The notes under the pieces were generated by a model. It did no database searches. It was not told the origin of the DNA and saw only the letters and a list, made by a program, of their open reading frames with translations. The translations under genes and the position numbers were made by a program. Shown here piece by piece: positions 21,150-31,554 of a stretch of DNA of 64,000 nucleotides (the stretch's first letter is position 1; each line of letters opens with the position of its first letter). The DNA comes from Phoma sp. XZ068. Lineage: Eukaryota; Ascomycota; Dothideomycetes; Pleosporales; Didymellaceae. The stretch covers positions 558,001-622,000 of the forward strand of contig RBKR01000019.1 in the NCBI GenBank assembly GCA_004835665.1, given 5' to 3'.

Positions 21150-22175
21150 TTATAGCTCGCTCTTTCCCTCCTTCTCAGGTCTCCGGCCCTTGGCGACCAG
21201 AATCGTCCGCCACAGCTTCTTCCCGCCAAATTCCATGTACGACTTGTCCTTCAGCGTGATAACGTCAACATCTACAAACCCGGCTGCGGTGAAGAAATCT
21301 TTGACGCCTTGGATGCTGAAGTGCGGGACGACAATTGAGTTGCTCATCTTCTTGCGGAGCTCGGCGTCAGGGTTTGTAAAGTCCCCGTCCTTGCCAGATT
21401 GATGCTTATCGGCGTGCTCATGCTTATCGGCGTGCTCATGCTTATCGGCGTGCTCATGCTTATTAGCGTGGTCATGCGAGTGGCCATGGTGAGCGCTATC
21501 ATGGCCGTGCTTGTGGCCGTGGCCATGGCCGTGCGAGTGCACTGCATGATTACCCTCGCTGCCCTCAATCGGATTGCCATTCTCATCTGCTTGCGTGTCG
21601 CCGCCCTCCAGGAAATCGTTGATCACCAGCACGCCGCCTGGTCGAAGGCGCTCTTTCAGCTGCGCAGCCGCATGCACCACGTCTTCGAAGTGGTGGAAGC
21701 CGAACCCGACGGTCGCTAGGTCGAATCCCCACCATTCGGGTCCCTCAAGGTGAGCAGGCTTCGGGTTAGACTTGTCGAATAGATCGCCAACAACAGCGTC
21801 TACGGTCGACTGTGAGATGCCGGCGTTAGAAGCGCGGGATTTGTACGTGGTGACCATGTTGGGGGATACGTCGATGCCCAGCGTTTTGGTAACGTAAGGT
21901 CCGAAGGTGCGTGTCATGAGTCCGGTTCCGCATGCATAGTCCAGGAGGCGTACCTCGGAGGCATCAGAGCTGGCGCCGGTGTTGGCGAAAGGGATGCCGA
22001 TCCAGTCGAGTCGAGAGCGTAGTTCGTCAGCGACTTGGGTGTTTACTGTTGCGAACCAAGGTTTGGCATCGTAAGAGTCGGAAATCGAACTAGAGGTCGT
22101 TAGACAAAGCCAATTGCAATGTGAAGGGAGGGAAATTTACTCGAAGTATTTGCGGTTAAGTTCTGCGACAGACAT
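21150..22175 (-). CDS. Class I SAM-dependent methyltransferase with His-rich repeat insert
   Basis: A short first exon (22141-22175) and a long second one (21150-22089) join across a 51-bp intron as KYFD|SISDSYD and give 324 residues. Motif I is LLDYACGTGLMTRTFG. LGIDVSPNMV follows as the SAM ribose-binding acidic strand, then LATVGFGFHHF (motif II/III region) and LKERLRPGGVLVINDF (post-motif III). Between this and the last strands sits an insert of about 50 residues with about 20 histidines (SHGHGHGHKHGHD and HEHADK repeated in tandem), which is absent from ordinary methyltransferases of this fold. The C-terminus resumes normal folding (FSIQGVKDFFTAAGFVDVDV). The substrate is unknown. The insert suggests Ni/Zn/Cu binding or is simply an expandable disordered loop. 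The gene is convergent with the HET gene (117 bp between stops). Confidence 0.85.
21403..21474 (-). repeat. 18-bp tandem repeat encoding HEHADK
   Basis: The plus-strand unit TGCTTATCGGCGTGCTCA occurs three times exactly (21403-21420, 21421-21438, 21439-21456), then once changed (21457-21474, encoding DHANKH). The unit is a multiple of three, so gain or loss of copies keeps the methyltransferase frame. Exact identity of three copies indicates recent expansion. Confidence 0.85.
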
Positions 22176-22610
22176 GTTGGTTAAGTGTCTTTTTAAGCGG
22201 GTAATTGCGATTGAGACAGTCAGTGTTGCGGTTTAGATGGATAGAATGTGATGATGAGATGAGTAGACTTGGAGGAAGGACTTGGTGCTATATATGTGAT
22301 CTCGCACGTCGTGATGCGGAGGTTTGAGGCTGCCAGATGTCGCCGCGGAGCTATTAACGAAATGCTCCTATTGGCTGGAACAAAAACTAGCTCCACAATA
22401 CGGATCTACCACTATGAGCAGTGACACTTGTACGGCTTACGTGCCTACTGTCTGAACAGTCTAACTCGATTACTGCATCTGTGCAGACTCATAGGCGCCT
22501 TGAGAGTCACACAGCCGCTCCTTGCACGCTGATTCTTTTCCAACTGCACCGACCGATGCTGCTCGGAGACATTCAGGTCTTTTCAGGTCTAACGACCACT
22601 CTACTCTGTC
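22176..22610. other. Intergenic: methyltransferase promoter and TYW3 3' flank
   Basis: These 435 bp lie between two genes read in the same (minus) direction. No gene, repeat or RNA is evident. Short plus-strand frames over 22421-22800 overlap the TYW3 3' end and have no recognisable content. Confidence 0.45.
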
Positions 22611-23591
22611 TCAGGGTATTATGCCTCCGAGGCCATCAACTTCGAGTGACTCGTTGCCCATAGGTGCGTTTTCGTCCGAACTTGCCGCCTGTAACGCTCG
22701 CTGTCGTGCCAGACCCTCTTCTCTCTTGCGCTGCTTCCTGGTATTTGCATCTTCCCATTCTGGCTTGGACGCTCCTGACAATGAATTTGATGTAGGTTGA
22801 TACGATTCCAGGAGTTGTGTACGGAAGCGTGCTATCCGCTCAACGTTGATCCTGAAGCGCTCATTCGCAATGCAAACCAGAGTCCGCAGGTGACTCTCAT
22901 CTATCAAAGAGATATTGCGGCCTTCCTCATCCTGGTAGCCGATGATAGAGTCGAATGAGTAGCCAGTGGACCGGACAGCAACTACAGGGTTGGCCTCTCC
23001 TGTCTTTGATGAGCCTAGACTGACTGCACCGCTCTCACGAAAGCCAGCGCCCATGCCGGCATTCAGTATCTTCTGTGCATGTTCGAGTGACGCACTCAGG
23101 ACGTGTAAAATCTAATGTCGTTAGAACCAGCATAATCTGGCGAAGGTTGAACTTACCATCGGCTCGAACTTGAGGTGAATAAATCTACGATGTACATTGA
23201 GCCCTCTCGCAGCATCAACGGTAGCTTTCTCAAGACCAAACTTTGCTAGAAAATCTGACGAAGATGGTAGATCTGGCACTTCCACTGGATCGTGAGAGAT
23301 GAAAAGCCAAGTGCCTCCACCGCCCTTTCCTCCAGGGCCAGCGCGCGACTCCTCACCTTCTTCAGCAGACTTCAGAGAATCGATGTCCACTTTTCGACCT
23401 TCAAGGAAGACGCTGATTCGACCGGAGCAACTACTGGTTGTGACGATGCCATCGAAGCCATTGATTTCGCTGATTAAGTTTCGAATGGGGGCATCGACTG
23501 AACCCTTCGGCGAGAGGTCATGGTACTCGTCATCCGGCGCATCAAGCTGCTCCAAAATCTTTTGCTTGCGGGCCTCGAAGCGTGATGTCAT
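22611..23591 (-). CDS. TYW3: tRNA wybutosine-synthesizing protein 3 (TYW3-like)
   Basis: Exons 23157-23591 and 22611-23111 join across a 45-bp intron (GTAAGT donor, CTAAC branch, CATTAG acceptor) as FEPM|ILHVLSAS, giving 311 residues. The start at 23591 gives MTSRFEARKQKILEQLD, the typical TYW3 N-terminus; an upstream in-frame Met at 23705 would add 38 residues and overlap the neighbour's promoter. Family motifs are TTSSCSGRISVF, GGTWLFISHDPV, FEPMILHV and the late SLIDESHLRTLV with NERFRINVERI. TYW3 methylates N4 of the tricyclic wybutosine precursor at position 37 of tRNA-Phe using SAM. The C-terminal 60 residues are charged and probably flexible. It is divergent from the DUF2461 gene. Confidence 0.93.
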
Positions 23592-23814
23592 CCCTGCGAT
23601 ACTCAAGGGATGGAGTTGAGTGGTCGATCCCGTCCCGTGATATGGCGTCGCGAACGTGTGTGGATTTTCGCGCATGATGTCTTTCAATTGGTGCGCTTGC
23701 GTCATTGTTGTGGGGCGCTGCGGTTACCGTTGACACTTCCCAAACATTCACCGTCCGTCACCACCGTGCAGCACGCGACATTGACGCATAGTCATCATCA
23801 ACACAGATTACAAT
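23592..23814. promoter_or_regulatory. Shared promoter between TYW3 and DUF2461 genes (223 bp)
   Basis: The start codons at 23591 (minus) and 23815 (plus) are 223 bp apart. The plus-side leader is A/C-rich up to the ATG (ACACAGATTACAAT). No TATA box is obvious. A frame extending TYW3 upstream by 38 codons would occupy half of it; I think this is 5' leader. Confidence 0.5.
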
Positions 23815-26254
23815 ATGCCACGAAAGTCAGCAGGCCCAGCTCCAAAGACTACATCGCGTAGCACATCGAAGCGCCCTGCTCCGAACACTCCAAACCGGAC
23901 CTCCAAGAGAGCCAGAGCAACATCGAGAAAGTCATACGTCGAACCTGGCACGGATTCTGACGCGGCCTCTAATATTGCAGATTCACCTGAAGATGTACAA
24001 TCTGCGGGCGCATCCGACTTTGAGGCGCAGAGTGAGCAGGATGCAACTTCTGAGTCTGAAGCCGATGAAGAAGTCAGCGATGAAGAGCCTACCTCGAACA
24101 AGGCGACACCTAGAGGTCGAACGCAGAAGAAGTCACTCGCAATACACAGGAAGCAAGCAGACGACAAAGAACTATGGAAACCAGGCGCGAAGCTTGAGCC
24201 GGGGACACGGCTGGTTATCAAGAAGCCCAAGGCTCGCGATGCTGGTGATATACCGTACATCGAGAGTAACATCCATCCGAACACAATGCTGTTTCTGGAC
24301 GAATTAAAAGTCAACAACGACCGCCAGTGGCTGAAGCGTACGTCGATTAGGTATCCTATCACAGAGCGTACGAAGTAATTCTTGAATAGTACACGATCCA
24401 GACTACCGAGTGGCTGTCCAAGATTTCAACGATTTTATCGGCAAGTTGTCAGAGAAGATTGTAGAGATAGACGAGACAATTCCCGAATTACCAGTCAAAG
24501 ACATTGTAAGTATCCTCCACTGCCCAGAGCGTTAAATACTTACAACACCAGGTATATCGAATTTATCGAGGTATATTTCCTGTATATACATGACTAGGAC
24601 ATCGTTGACATGACTAGATGTCCGTTTCTCGAAAGACCAGACACCCTACAAGGTAAGAATTGCGACCAAAGCATTAACGGCTTGCTATCTCAATTTACTT
24701 TCATTAGTGCTTAATCAATCACAAGCACATATATCTGGTTGAAGCCTTATAGCGGCACGGAACGACCCTGGTAGAGCTAACATGCCACTAGACCTACTTC
24801 TCGGCGGCATGGTCAAGGACCGGTCGAAAAGGCCCATATGCCGCTTACTACCTTCAGATTCAGCCTAATGGAGGTAGTTTCGTCGGTGAGTATTGACTCT
24901 TTCTGCAACACATTAACACCCGTGTAATCTCCCGGAATTGCTCGGCTCATCCCTTGTCTCGAACGGGTATTGGTGCATACATCGGCAATCGCTAACATCC
25001 CAAGGTGGTGGACTGTGGCAGCCAGATGCAGAACCTCTCAGAAGGCTGCGGCGAGAAATTGATCGCAGGTCCATCAGAATCAAGCAGGTTCTAATGGACG
25101 AGCGGATTCGGACAGCGTTCTTGGGAGGCGCTCCCGACAACGAGAAGAAGGTTATCAAAGCCTTCGTTGGCCAGACTATGAACGCTTCGACTGCGCTGAA
25201 GCGCCATCCTAAAGTGAGTTTCAATCTTTTCAATCTTGTCAATGTTTCTCGATCGGTACAAGTCTGCATGCCCCTTCTTGATCTGTACAGCACACATAGC
25301 CGCCCCTAGTGAACCATCACTTGCGTGCGACAGATGGGCCAAGGCACCTGCGGTTTGTTCTCCGACAACGATGTCGGAGATTCGATTCTCAAGACCTTGT
25401 GCCTCACTACTGCACATCCAATTGAGAGCAATGTAGCATTGTAGCAAACTGGTCATTCATCGGACCTTTTCGGCAATTGGAACGGACCCGTTGCCGCTAC
25501 TGGCTGTTTCGTTGATGCCCGACGGATCAGAGAGCTCTTTGGTCTCAAGGCAATCAATCGTCAGTTGCTCACCGATGTATGTAGCGTGTCGACGGACGGC
25601 AAACACCGACGTGTGACAGAGTGCGCCCTACCACCGTCGTCCTTGCTATATTTTCGTTTGCAAACTATGCATGGCTGTTTTGTTGGAAGGGCTCCGATTT
25701 GTTGACAAAGTCGCGTAGGATTTCTCCGTCGATCATAGAGACATCGACCTTCTCCGACTGAAGAGCTTCACGCTTGGCAGGAAACTTTCGGACGTGGAAG
25801 TTTTAGGTCCGAAGGGGATGGACCGAATTGCAGAGTTGATATCCTGCATACAGCCGTTTGTGAGTAAATCCTTAACCCTGACACTCGATAGCAAGCCCCT
25901 GGCGATTTCCCGTGCCGGAGGGGTCACCGAAGAAGGGCGGCCAACAGAGTCTACGACGGGGTGTCCTTGTACAGACACACGAGCAGACACAGCCTTTGCC
26001 CGCCATGCGTTGGCAGTGCAGCACACTTGCTTCACCGACAGCTGCAGCGCCGAATTCAAGATGGGGAAACGCGCCATTAGCTCTTGTTGGCTGGGCTGAA
26101 AGACGAACGCATGGGTGGTCGCGGCGCTAACACTGTCTTGCAGATCACCTACCTGAACAGCGTCGTCATGCCCGACGATGAATCCTCAAGCTCCAGCGAG
26201 GGAGAGGATGGGATCGATGACGACAGTGCTGCAGCGCATGATGTCGACGAGTGA
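23815..26254 (+). CDS. DUF2461-family protein, eight exons with unusually long introns
   Basis: Exons are 23815-24337, 24390-24505, 24552-24570, 24618-24652, 24792-24885, 25005-25213, 25719-25859 and 26144-26254, giving 415 residues in one frame. The first about 130 residues are Ser/Arg/Glu-rich with basic clusters (SKRPAPNTPNRTSKRARA), probably disordered and nuclear. The conserved DUF2461 (TIGR02453-type) domain follows: FLDELKVNNDRQW, HDPDYRVAVQDF, VYRIYRDVRFSKDQTPYK, YFSAAWSRTGRKGPYAAYYLQI, GGSFVGGGLWQP, and DIDLLRLKSFTLGRKL. The acidic tail ends DSAAAHDVDE. No biochemical function is known to me for the family. The last introns (139, 119, 505 and 284 bp) are much longer than the window's usual 45-75 bp. 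Exons 3 and 4 (19 and 35 bp) are tiny but keep the invariant YRDVRF motif. Confidence 0.87.
25360..25379. repeat. Perfect hairpin in the long intron of the DUF2461 gene
   Basis: CTCCGACA and TGTCGGAG form an 8-bp perfect stem around a 4-base loop (ACGA) inside the 505-bp intron. It is too short to call a mobile element and has no T-run, so no function is assigned. Confidence 0.5.
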
Positions 26255-29200
26255 GCCGTTTTTCCCGTCCGTACAACTACATTCACACTGCCTTTTCTCC
26301 GTGTTGTCTTGGATTATGCCTGCCAGGAAGGCTGTATTACAAACTTTGGATTGGTTGGAGGCGTGCAAACGGCCCTGGTGGACTGGCTCTTTGGGCGGGA
26401 AAGTAACCAATCAGCGCTTCGACGACACGCTCCAAGCGAGGCCGAACAGTTTCTGTATAGCGCCTGCATGTCTCCGTCTTGGCTGGCACCGTGCTGTTTT
26501 AGCTTCGCATGCACTACTGGTCATGTGATTTTGAACCCTGGTCCCCTTTTCTAGTCGCCGGGCCGCTTCTCTTAGTATCCGCCCTCCCTCGTTGGTGTGC
26601 GGCAGAGACGGCTGAGCTGTGGGATCGAACCTTCTCTCCGCTTTTCACCCCAACAACTTGCGCCCAGGGCCGTGTTATAGTTTGCGAGCGAATACGTAGT
26701 ACCATGTCAGCTTTACTGAATTTAAGAGTGCTGCAAGGGCTCGTCGAAAACGGCATCCAAGGTGGTCGACACAGTCATCTTGCGCATTGACCCTTGTTGT
26801 TCCGGTGACAGTTCAGCTGCGAGGACGGGCCGGAGCGCGATGCATGGGTTCCTTTTTCTCCCGCCTGACGCGTCCCACACCAGACCATCCACATTGCGAG
26901 ACAACCTCATCACCCAAGCCCGTTAGATCGACTGCGGCTGCGTGATAGGAGCTGCATCAGGGCCGTGCCGGTGCGCTGCACAGATTAGTGGAAATTGCGA
27001 TCCTGTGTGAGCGTGCTCATCAAACCTGGCCACACCGCAAGCTCTATTGAGCGGGGGCCATCATGATATCAATCAAGGTTTGTACATATTGAGAGTTGCG
27101 GCATGCAGTAAGGAAGGCAACACTCGCGTTTCATCTCGAGGCTTGCCATCACACCGATGGCGGTGATTGTTGGGCTAACGAATGGCTTGCAAATACGATC
27201 CATCATGGCTTGCAGATTGCATAATCACCAATGCTGACTTTCGCAGGCTTGAGCTGCAATCGTGACGTTTCCGGGCCTTGTCCAACGTATCAAGCCTGTC
27301 AGCGCTCGCCATGGACCGGCGATGCTGCACGATGGCCCGTTGGCGTATGTGGCACGATTCGAGCGTGGCACGATTCCAGCATGGCACCAAAGCAGGACCT
27401 ACGTTAGCTACGGCCATGGCAGTGCTCATGTAACAATTGACCTTATGTGGGTTGATTCACCGAGAGCGTCCCGTTGAACATGCGATTGCAGGGCCGGCCA
27501 CATGCATACAACACAACGCTCAACGAATGACAAAGTTGGGCACTTTGACCGAAGCGCAGCGCGATACAGGCTGTACGACCAGCACAAGACAGGTGACGAG
27601 TTCCGGTGCGACAAACGCTGGACAGTCGTAGGATGGTTGGGGAAAAAAATGGTTCGAACACCACTTGTTATGCTTCACAGGTCTGACTGGCAAGGCGGCA
27701 CAATCTTTCACTTTGGGATCTCGACGATATCTCACCCGCTTCTTATTTCTCTTTTCGACCCCGCATGCATATGTCAAGGTACCTCAGACGCGGTCAAGCG
27801 ATTATTGGGTCGCGCGCAGCAGCAGTGAGCCGACCACTTACGGTCTGACAGAAGGATGCAGACTCGGCATGTCGAGGGTATGCCACGCATGCCTCCGCCG
27901 AGCGCCTAAACGCCGTTGGTGACACAAAGGCTCGTTAATCTAAATCCAAACGTCGGATGCGGCAAATTCTCAGCATCGACAGCCCGTGCCGACCCGTGCA
28001 ATGGTGTAACCATCGTGCTGGTTGCTCCAGCCCTGCACTCCAACCCTACCATGTGCTGTACAACCACTGAAACGCTCAGGTGCAGCGTTGCGATTATCGG
28101 CCTGCCTTTGTCTGACGGGACATGGTCTGTTGGACAATCCCGGTACATACATGGCATACAGTTTATTACCCCACAATATGCGGTTCGATCGGTGGCACTG
28201 CCTCGTTTTAGTGGGCAACGGGAAGGGTGTAGGTAGTCAACGGCAGTTCGATATCTGCTCAATGCAAGGCTGCTGCTCCTCCAGCAGCATCCTATCCTGG
28301 TAATAGCACGCCACTTGAAATGGGAGCGTCGCCGTTGGGGCTGACCTCAGCCCACTCCACAACATAGCATGTGCACTGCACTCATCTAACATGGGGGGGG
28401 GGCTCGTGACAACCCACCAAAGTGTGACGCGGTGTGGCAGACAATCAAGCTACGATTTTTAAAACCTGCTGGGCCTGCGCGATTGGCTGCGACGAGTCAG
28501 CGCAATACGACGACGGTCCAGCAAGGGCATCTTTGTTGTGCGTGCAGTGAGGACAATGAATGGGCTCTCTGACCGGTCCTGTGACCTTCTGACCATGCAA
28601 GGTTTTTTTCGTTCAAGCATGGCAAGCGATGATTTACCCGCTACCGCTCCATGCAAGGCACTCAGCTGGGAAGCTGGGAAAACCACCGTGAATAAAGGTG
28701 CAAGCGACGGCATTGATTGGACGACTTTTAGGATTTGACCTGGGTATCGGAACGTCCGAATTGTCAATCAGCGGGCCGTCAGGGCTGGGTTGGCCTCGGT
28801 CGGCCGACGACAAACACGAGGGGGAACAGGGCAGAAACGGCAACGTAGGGGCGTTGAATGGATGGAGACGACAGACGGGCTTGTCATGAACGACGGCTCT
28901 GTCGTTAGACTTTGCGAACGCTCCACTCATCACGCAGCCAGTCAGCAGTGCGGTGTGCACGACGCCGAGGCGGACAAAGGCAGCGGCAAGCGACGAGTGT
29001 TTCGCTCTTCTCCTTCGTTCCCGCCATGCTTGCATCCGCCTCCTCCGACTGCGTCATCCTCAGCAGCGGGAAGCCCGGCACTAATCAAGCTAAAAACAAA
29101 GGGCCCCAGTATGGCAACAAACTGGCCGCGTTTCTGCGCTCAAGCGGTGCGGTTGCGCTGACGAATCACGGGCGCGAACAGGGCGGTTCCATGGATGGCA

Positions 29201-30115
29201 AGTCCGCGAACCGTCACCGGCGCAAGGGATGGAAGGATCTACTAGAGGGTGATTGACAGACTTTGCACGATGATTTGGTGGTTCATGTGGGTTCGCCGCG
29301 TGCCATGCTCGCCGTTTAGCGAGGCAATGGCAGCTGAGAAGCTGGCAAAATGCAGCAAACGGCAGCAAACGGCAGCAGACTTCAGGTTCAGAGGGCGGGG
29401 CAGCGTCGGCTTTATTACGCACGAGTTTATTACGGGGTGAGGTGATGGTTGCTGCAGCGCAGGACAGAACGGCAGTTTTGACGATGCGGTGGTGCGTTTC
29501 CGCTGGTTGGGATGGCGGCGCGCCGCTGACAGAAAACCGCCTAAAGTGGGCGAGTCGGTGCACACGGTCGGGCTGTCCCTACTGGCGCGCAAGGTGGTCC
29601 GTCGGCTGCACACCAACAGCCAGGACAGGGCTGCGGGTGTGGCCATCAACAGTCAAACGACCGATGCAAGAGCGGAACCAGCCCTATCCCAAATTGCGAC
29701 GGGCGAGGGCGCACAGGCAGGCCCAGGCGGGCACTGTAGGATTCAGGATGCAGCGCGAGGTGCGTGGATGATGTGCTTGCGCGCTGCATTCACGAGGTTA
29801 GGTTGGGTGGTGATGGGGGATAAGCGGCGGCGTGCAGGCCGTCACGGGCGAGGGGCATGGTGGTCGGCGGCGGTGGTGCAGTGGGCCACGGCTGGCTGCA
29901 CGACGACACGACGGCACGGCGACACGACCAGCACGACGACGGGCTCGTGCAGGACGGCGACGATGAGAGCAGTGGCAGGGTGGTGCAAGTGGTGCAAGCG
30001 GTGCAAAACGAAACAGTGCGCAGCAGGAGACGGCCCGCGTGGGTTGATGAGTCGCGCACATGGGAGGCCCTTATTGCCCGAGGAGGGCCCTTGGGTGGCA
30101 GCGGCGTCCTTGCAT

Positions 30116-30160
30116 GGGGCAGACGAGGGGCAGACGAGGGGCAGACAGAGCAGACAGAGG
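30116..30160. repeat. GAGGGGCAGAC short tandem repeat
   Basis: Units GGGGCAGACGA and GGGGCAGACAGAGCAGACAGA follow one another in three to four imperfect copies within the GC-rich region before the regulator gene. Confidence 0.6.
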
Positions 30161-30501
30161 GCGACGCTGCGGTGGACGGCTGCAGCGTCAAGTGGCACGG
30201 CAGAGCAGCAAGCAGCAGCGGCAGGGAGCGTTGCGAGACGCGGTGCATGTCGCGTCTCTCTGCGAGCGGAGCTGGCACGGTGTGTTGTGTGTTGCGGCGG
30301 ACGTGTATTTTTAATTAAAGGAAGCAGATCGCACGTTGACGGGCCATCCCGAATCTTGGCAGGCTGGCTTTGATTGAGCAACCTGACCGGACCCGGGCCG
30401 CCAGCAACGCCATGCAGAGACCCCAGCATCCAAGGCTATCCGCCCCAGCTGGCGGCCGAAAGGGGCACGCCTGGCGCCGTCTGCGAGAGGATTGCGGTAC
30501 T

Positions 30502-30610
30502 GAGCAGAGCAGAGTAGAGTAGAGTAAAGCAGAGCAGAGCAGAGCAGAGGCAGAGGCAGGCATAGGCAGGCATAGGCATAGCATAGCATAGGCAGAGCAG
30601 AGCAGAGGCA
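30502..30610. repeat. AGAGC/GGCAT pentanucleotide microsatellite
   Basis: About 110 bp made of AGAGC, AGAGT, AGGCA and GCATA pentamers, changing unit along its length (GAGCA, then GGCAGA, then GGCATA, then back to GAGCA). It lies about 0.95 kb before the regulator start. Confidence 0.8.
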
Positions 30611-30735
30611 TGAGGCGGCGCTGCAAACAGCGAGCACGCTGCACGCGGCACAGTCGACAGCGCGCCTGGGGCCCACCGCAGCGACGGCTCAGCGCGACAC
30701 GGGCTGCATGCGCGGGTGCGGCGAGGTGCGGTGGG

Positions 30736-30801
30736 AGTGCTGGTAGTGGTAGTGCGGTCGAGCGGTAGTGCTGGTAGTGCGGTCGTGCGGTAGTGCGGTG
30801 C
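30736..30801. repeat. GTAGTGCGGTCGTGCG-type tandem repeat
   Basis: Interspersed GGTAGTGCTGGTAGTG, GCGGTCGAGC and GCGGTCGTGC units form about four imperfect copies. Confidence 0.65.
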
Positions 30802-31190
30802 TTGCGAGAGCAGTGCTGGGCCGCGGGTGGACGCTGGCCTGGCGCGGCGAGCGCTGGGGCAAAGGCTGCTCGCTGCTGCTCGCTGGGCACGCCTAGCGCT
30901 GGCGTGGGCGCAGTGCGACGGTCAGCCGCGCTAGATGGCGGACTGGCTCGACCCGATGCACTCGTTCGCTGCATGGCCGCAGTGCAGGGGTCCGCACGCC
31001 ATCCCAGTCAGAACGGCGAGACGGCGAGAAGGTTTGGAGTTGGGGCGGCGCGGTGGGTAGTAATAGCGGCCACCATCCCGCGAAGACCTGAATCTCCTTT
31101 CTCGTTTCCACGCTCTTGGGATCCTCCACGCGCGCTTCGAGAAGCCTTCCCTTCACTCTGCCCTCGGCCGCCCTCGACTGCACGCTGCCT

Positions 31191-31220
31191 CTGCGAGCCT
31201 CTGCGAGCTTCTGCGAGCTC
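31191..31220. repeat. CTGCGAGCNT decamer, three copies
   Basis: CTGCGAGCCT, CTGCGAGCTT and CTGCGAGCTC are adjacent, within a longer CTGCC/GCC-rich stretch that runs to about 31280. Confidence 0.7.
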
Positions 31221-31496
31221 TGCCGCCCTCTGCCCGCCGCCCGTGCTGCCTCTGCCCGCCGCCTGAGCCCGCCGCCGCCGCTTGCACTGCCCTCGCTGAC
31301 CTGCAGCCGTCCTTGCGGGCCGCCAGTATTTGTGACACCTCTCCCGCCCCAGAGGATCTCCCGCACCACCACACCACGCCTGCGCTGCCACCGCGCTGCG
31401 CGCACACGTTGACAGCTGTTGCACTGGTTCATGCCGGCCTGACAGCACCACGTTGTAGCGCGGCTTTCCTCGACCCGCCCTCGCCCGTCCGACCTC

Positions 31497-31539
31497 GCTG
31501 CCACCCGCCTCACGCCCGCTGCCACCCGCCCTCACGCCC
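31497..31539. repeat. 21/22-bp direct repeat just before the regulator ATG
   Basis: GCTGCCACCCGCCTCACGCCC (31497-31517) is repeated with one extra C at 31518-31539. The second copy ends 15 bp before the ATG at 31555, so it is in the leader or core promoter. Confidence 0.75.
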
Positions 31540-31554
31540 GCACCCACCGCCGCC

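Larger units (their letters stand above)
26255..31554. other. 5.3-kb gene-free region ahead of the Zn2Cys6 regulator
   Basis: I find no frame with protein-like composition, no domain motif and no pair of frames joined by good splice sites. The longest frame (29489-30373, plus) is Trp/Arg/Thr-rich low-complexity translation with a full set of overlapping frames opposite. The left part (26255-29300) is of average composition with scattered short repeats such as the pair GTGGCACGATTCGAGC/GTGGCACGATTCCAGC at 27349-27380. The right part (29700-31554) is GC-rich and full of microsatellites, listed separately. Its last part is very C-rich, consistent with a long promoter and leader for the regulator at 31555. 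Degraded transposon remnants or a long non-coding RNA cannot be excluded by eye. Confidence 0.5.

Noticed and set aside
25214..25718. Long intron as a separate nested gene
   Set aside because: Frames inside it are short, lack motifs and are not supported by splice signals of their own.
26615..26650. Another T-loop-like string (minus strand AGGTTCGATCCC)
   Set aside because: The bases on either side do not pair as a five-base T stem, and no cloverleaf can be drawn.
29489..30373. 294-codon plus-strand frame in the gene-free region
   Set aside because: The translation is low-complexity (Arg, Thr, Ala, Cys runs) and overlaps several equally long frames on both strands and a tandem repeat, which is typical of GC-rich non-coding DNA.
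26255..31554. Transposon remnant or secondary-metabolite cluster
   Set aside because: No transposase or reverse transcriptase motif, terminal repeat, polyketide synthase or peptide synthetase signature was visible. The region is simply without recognisable genes.
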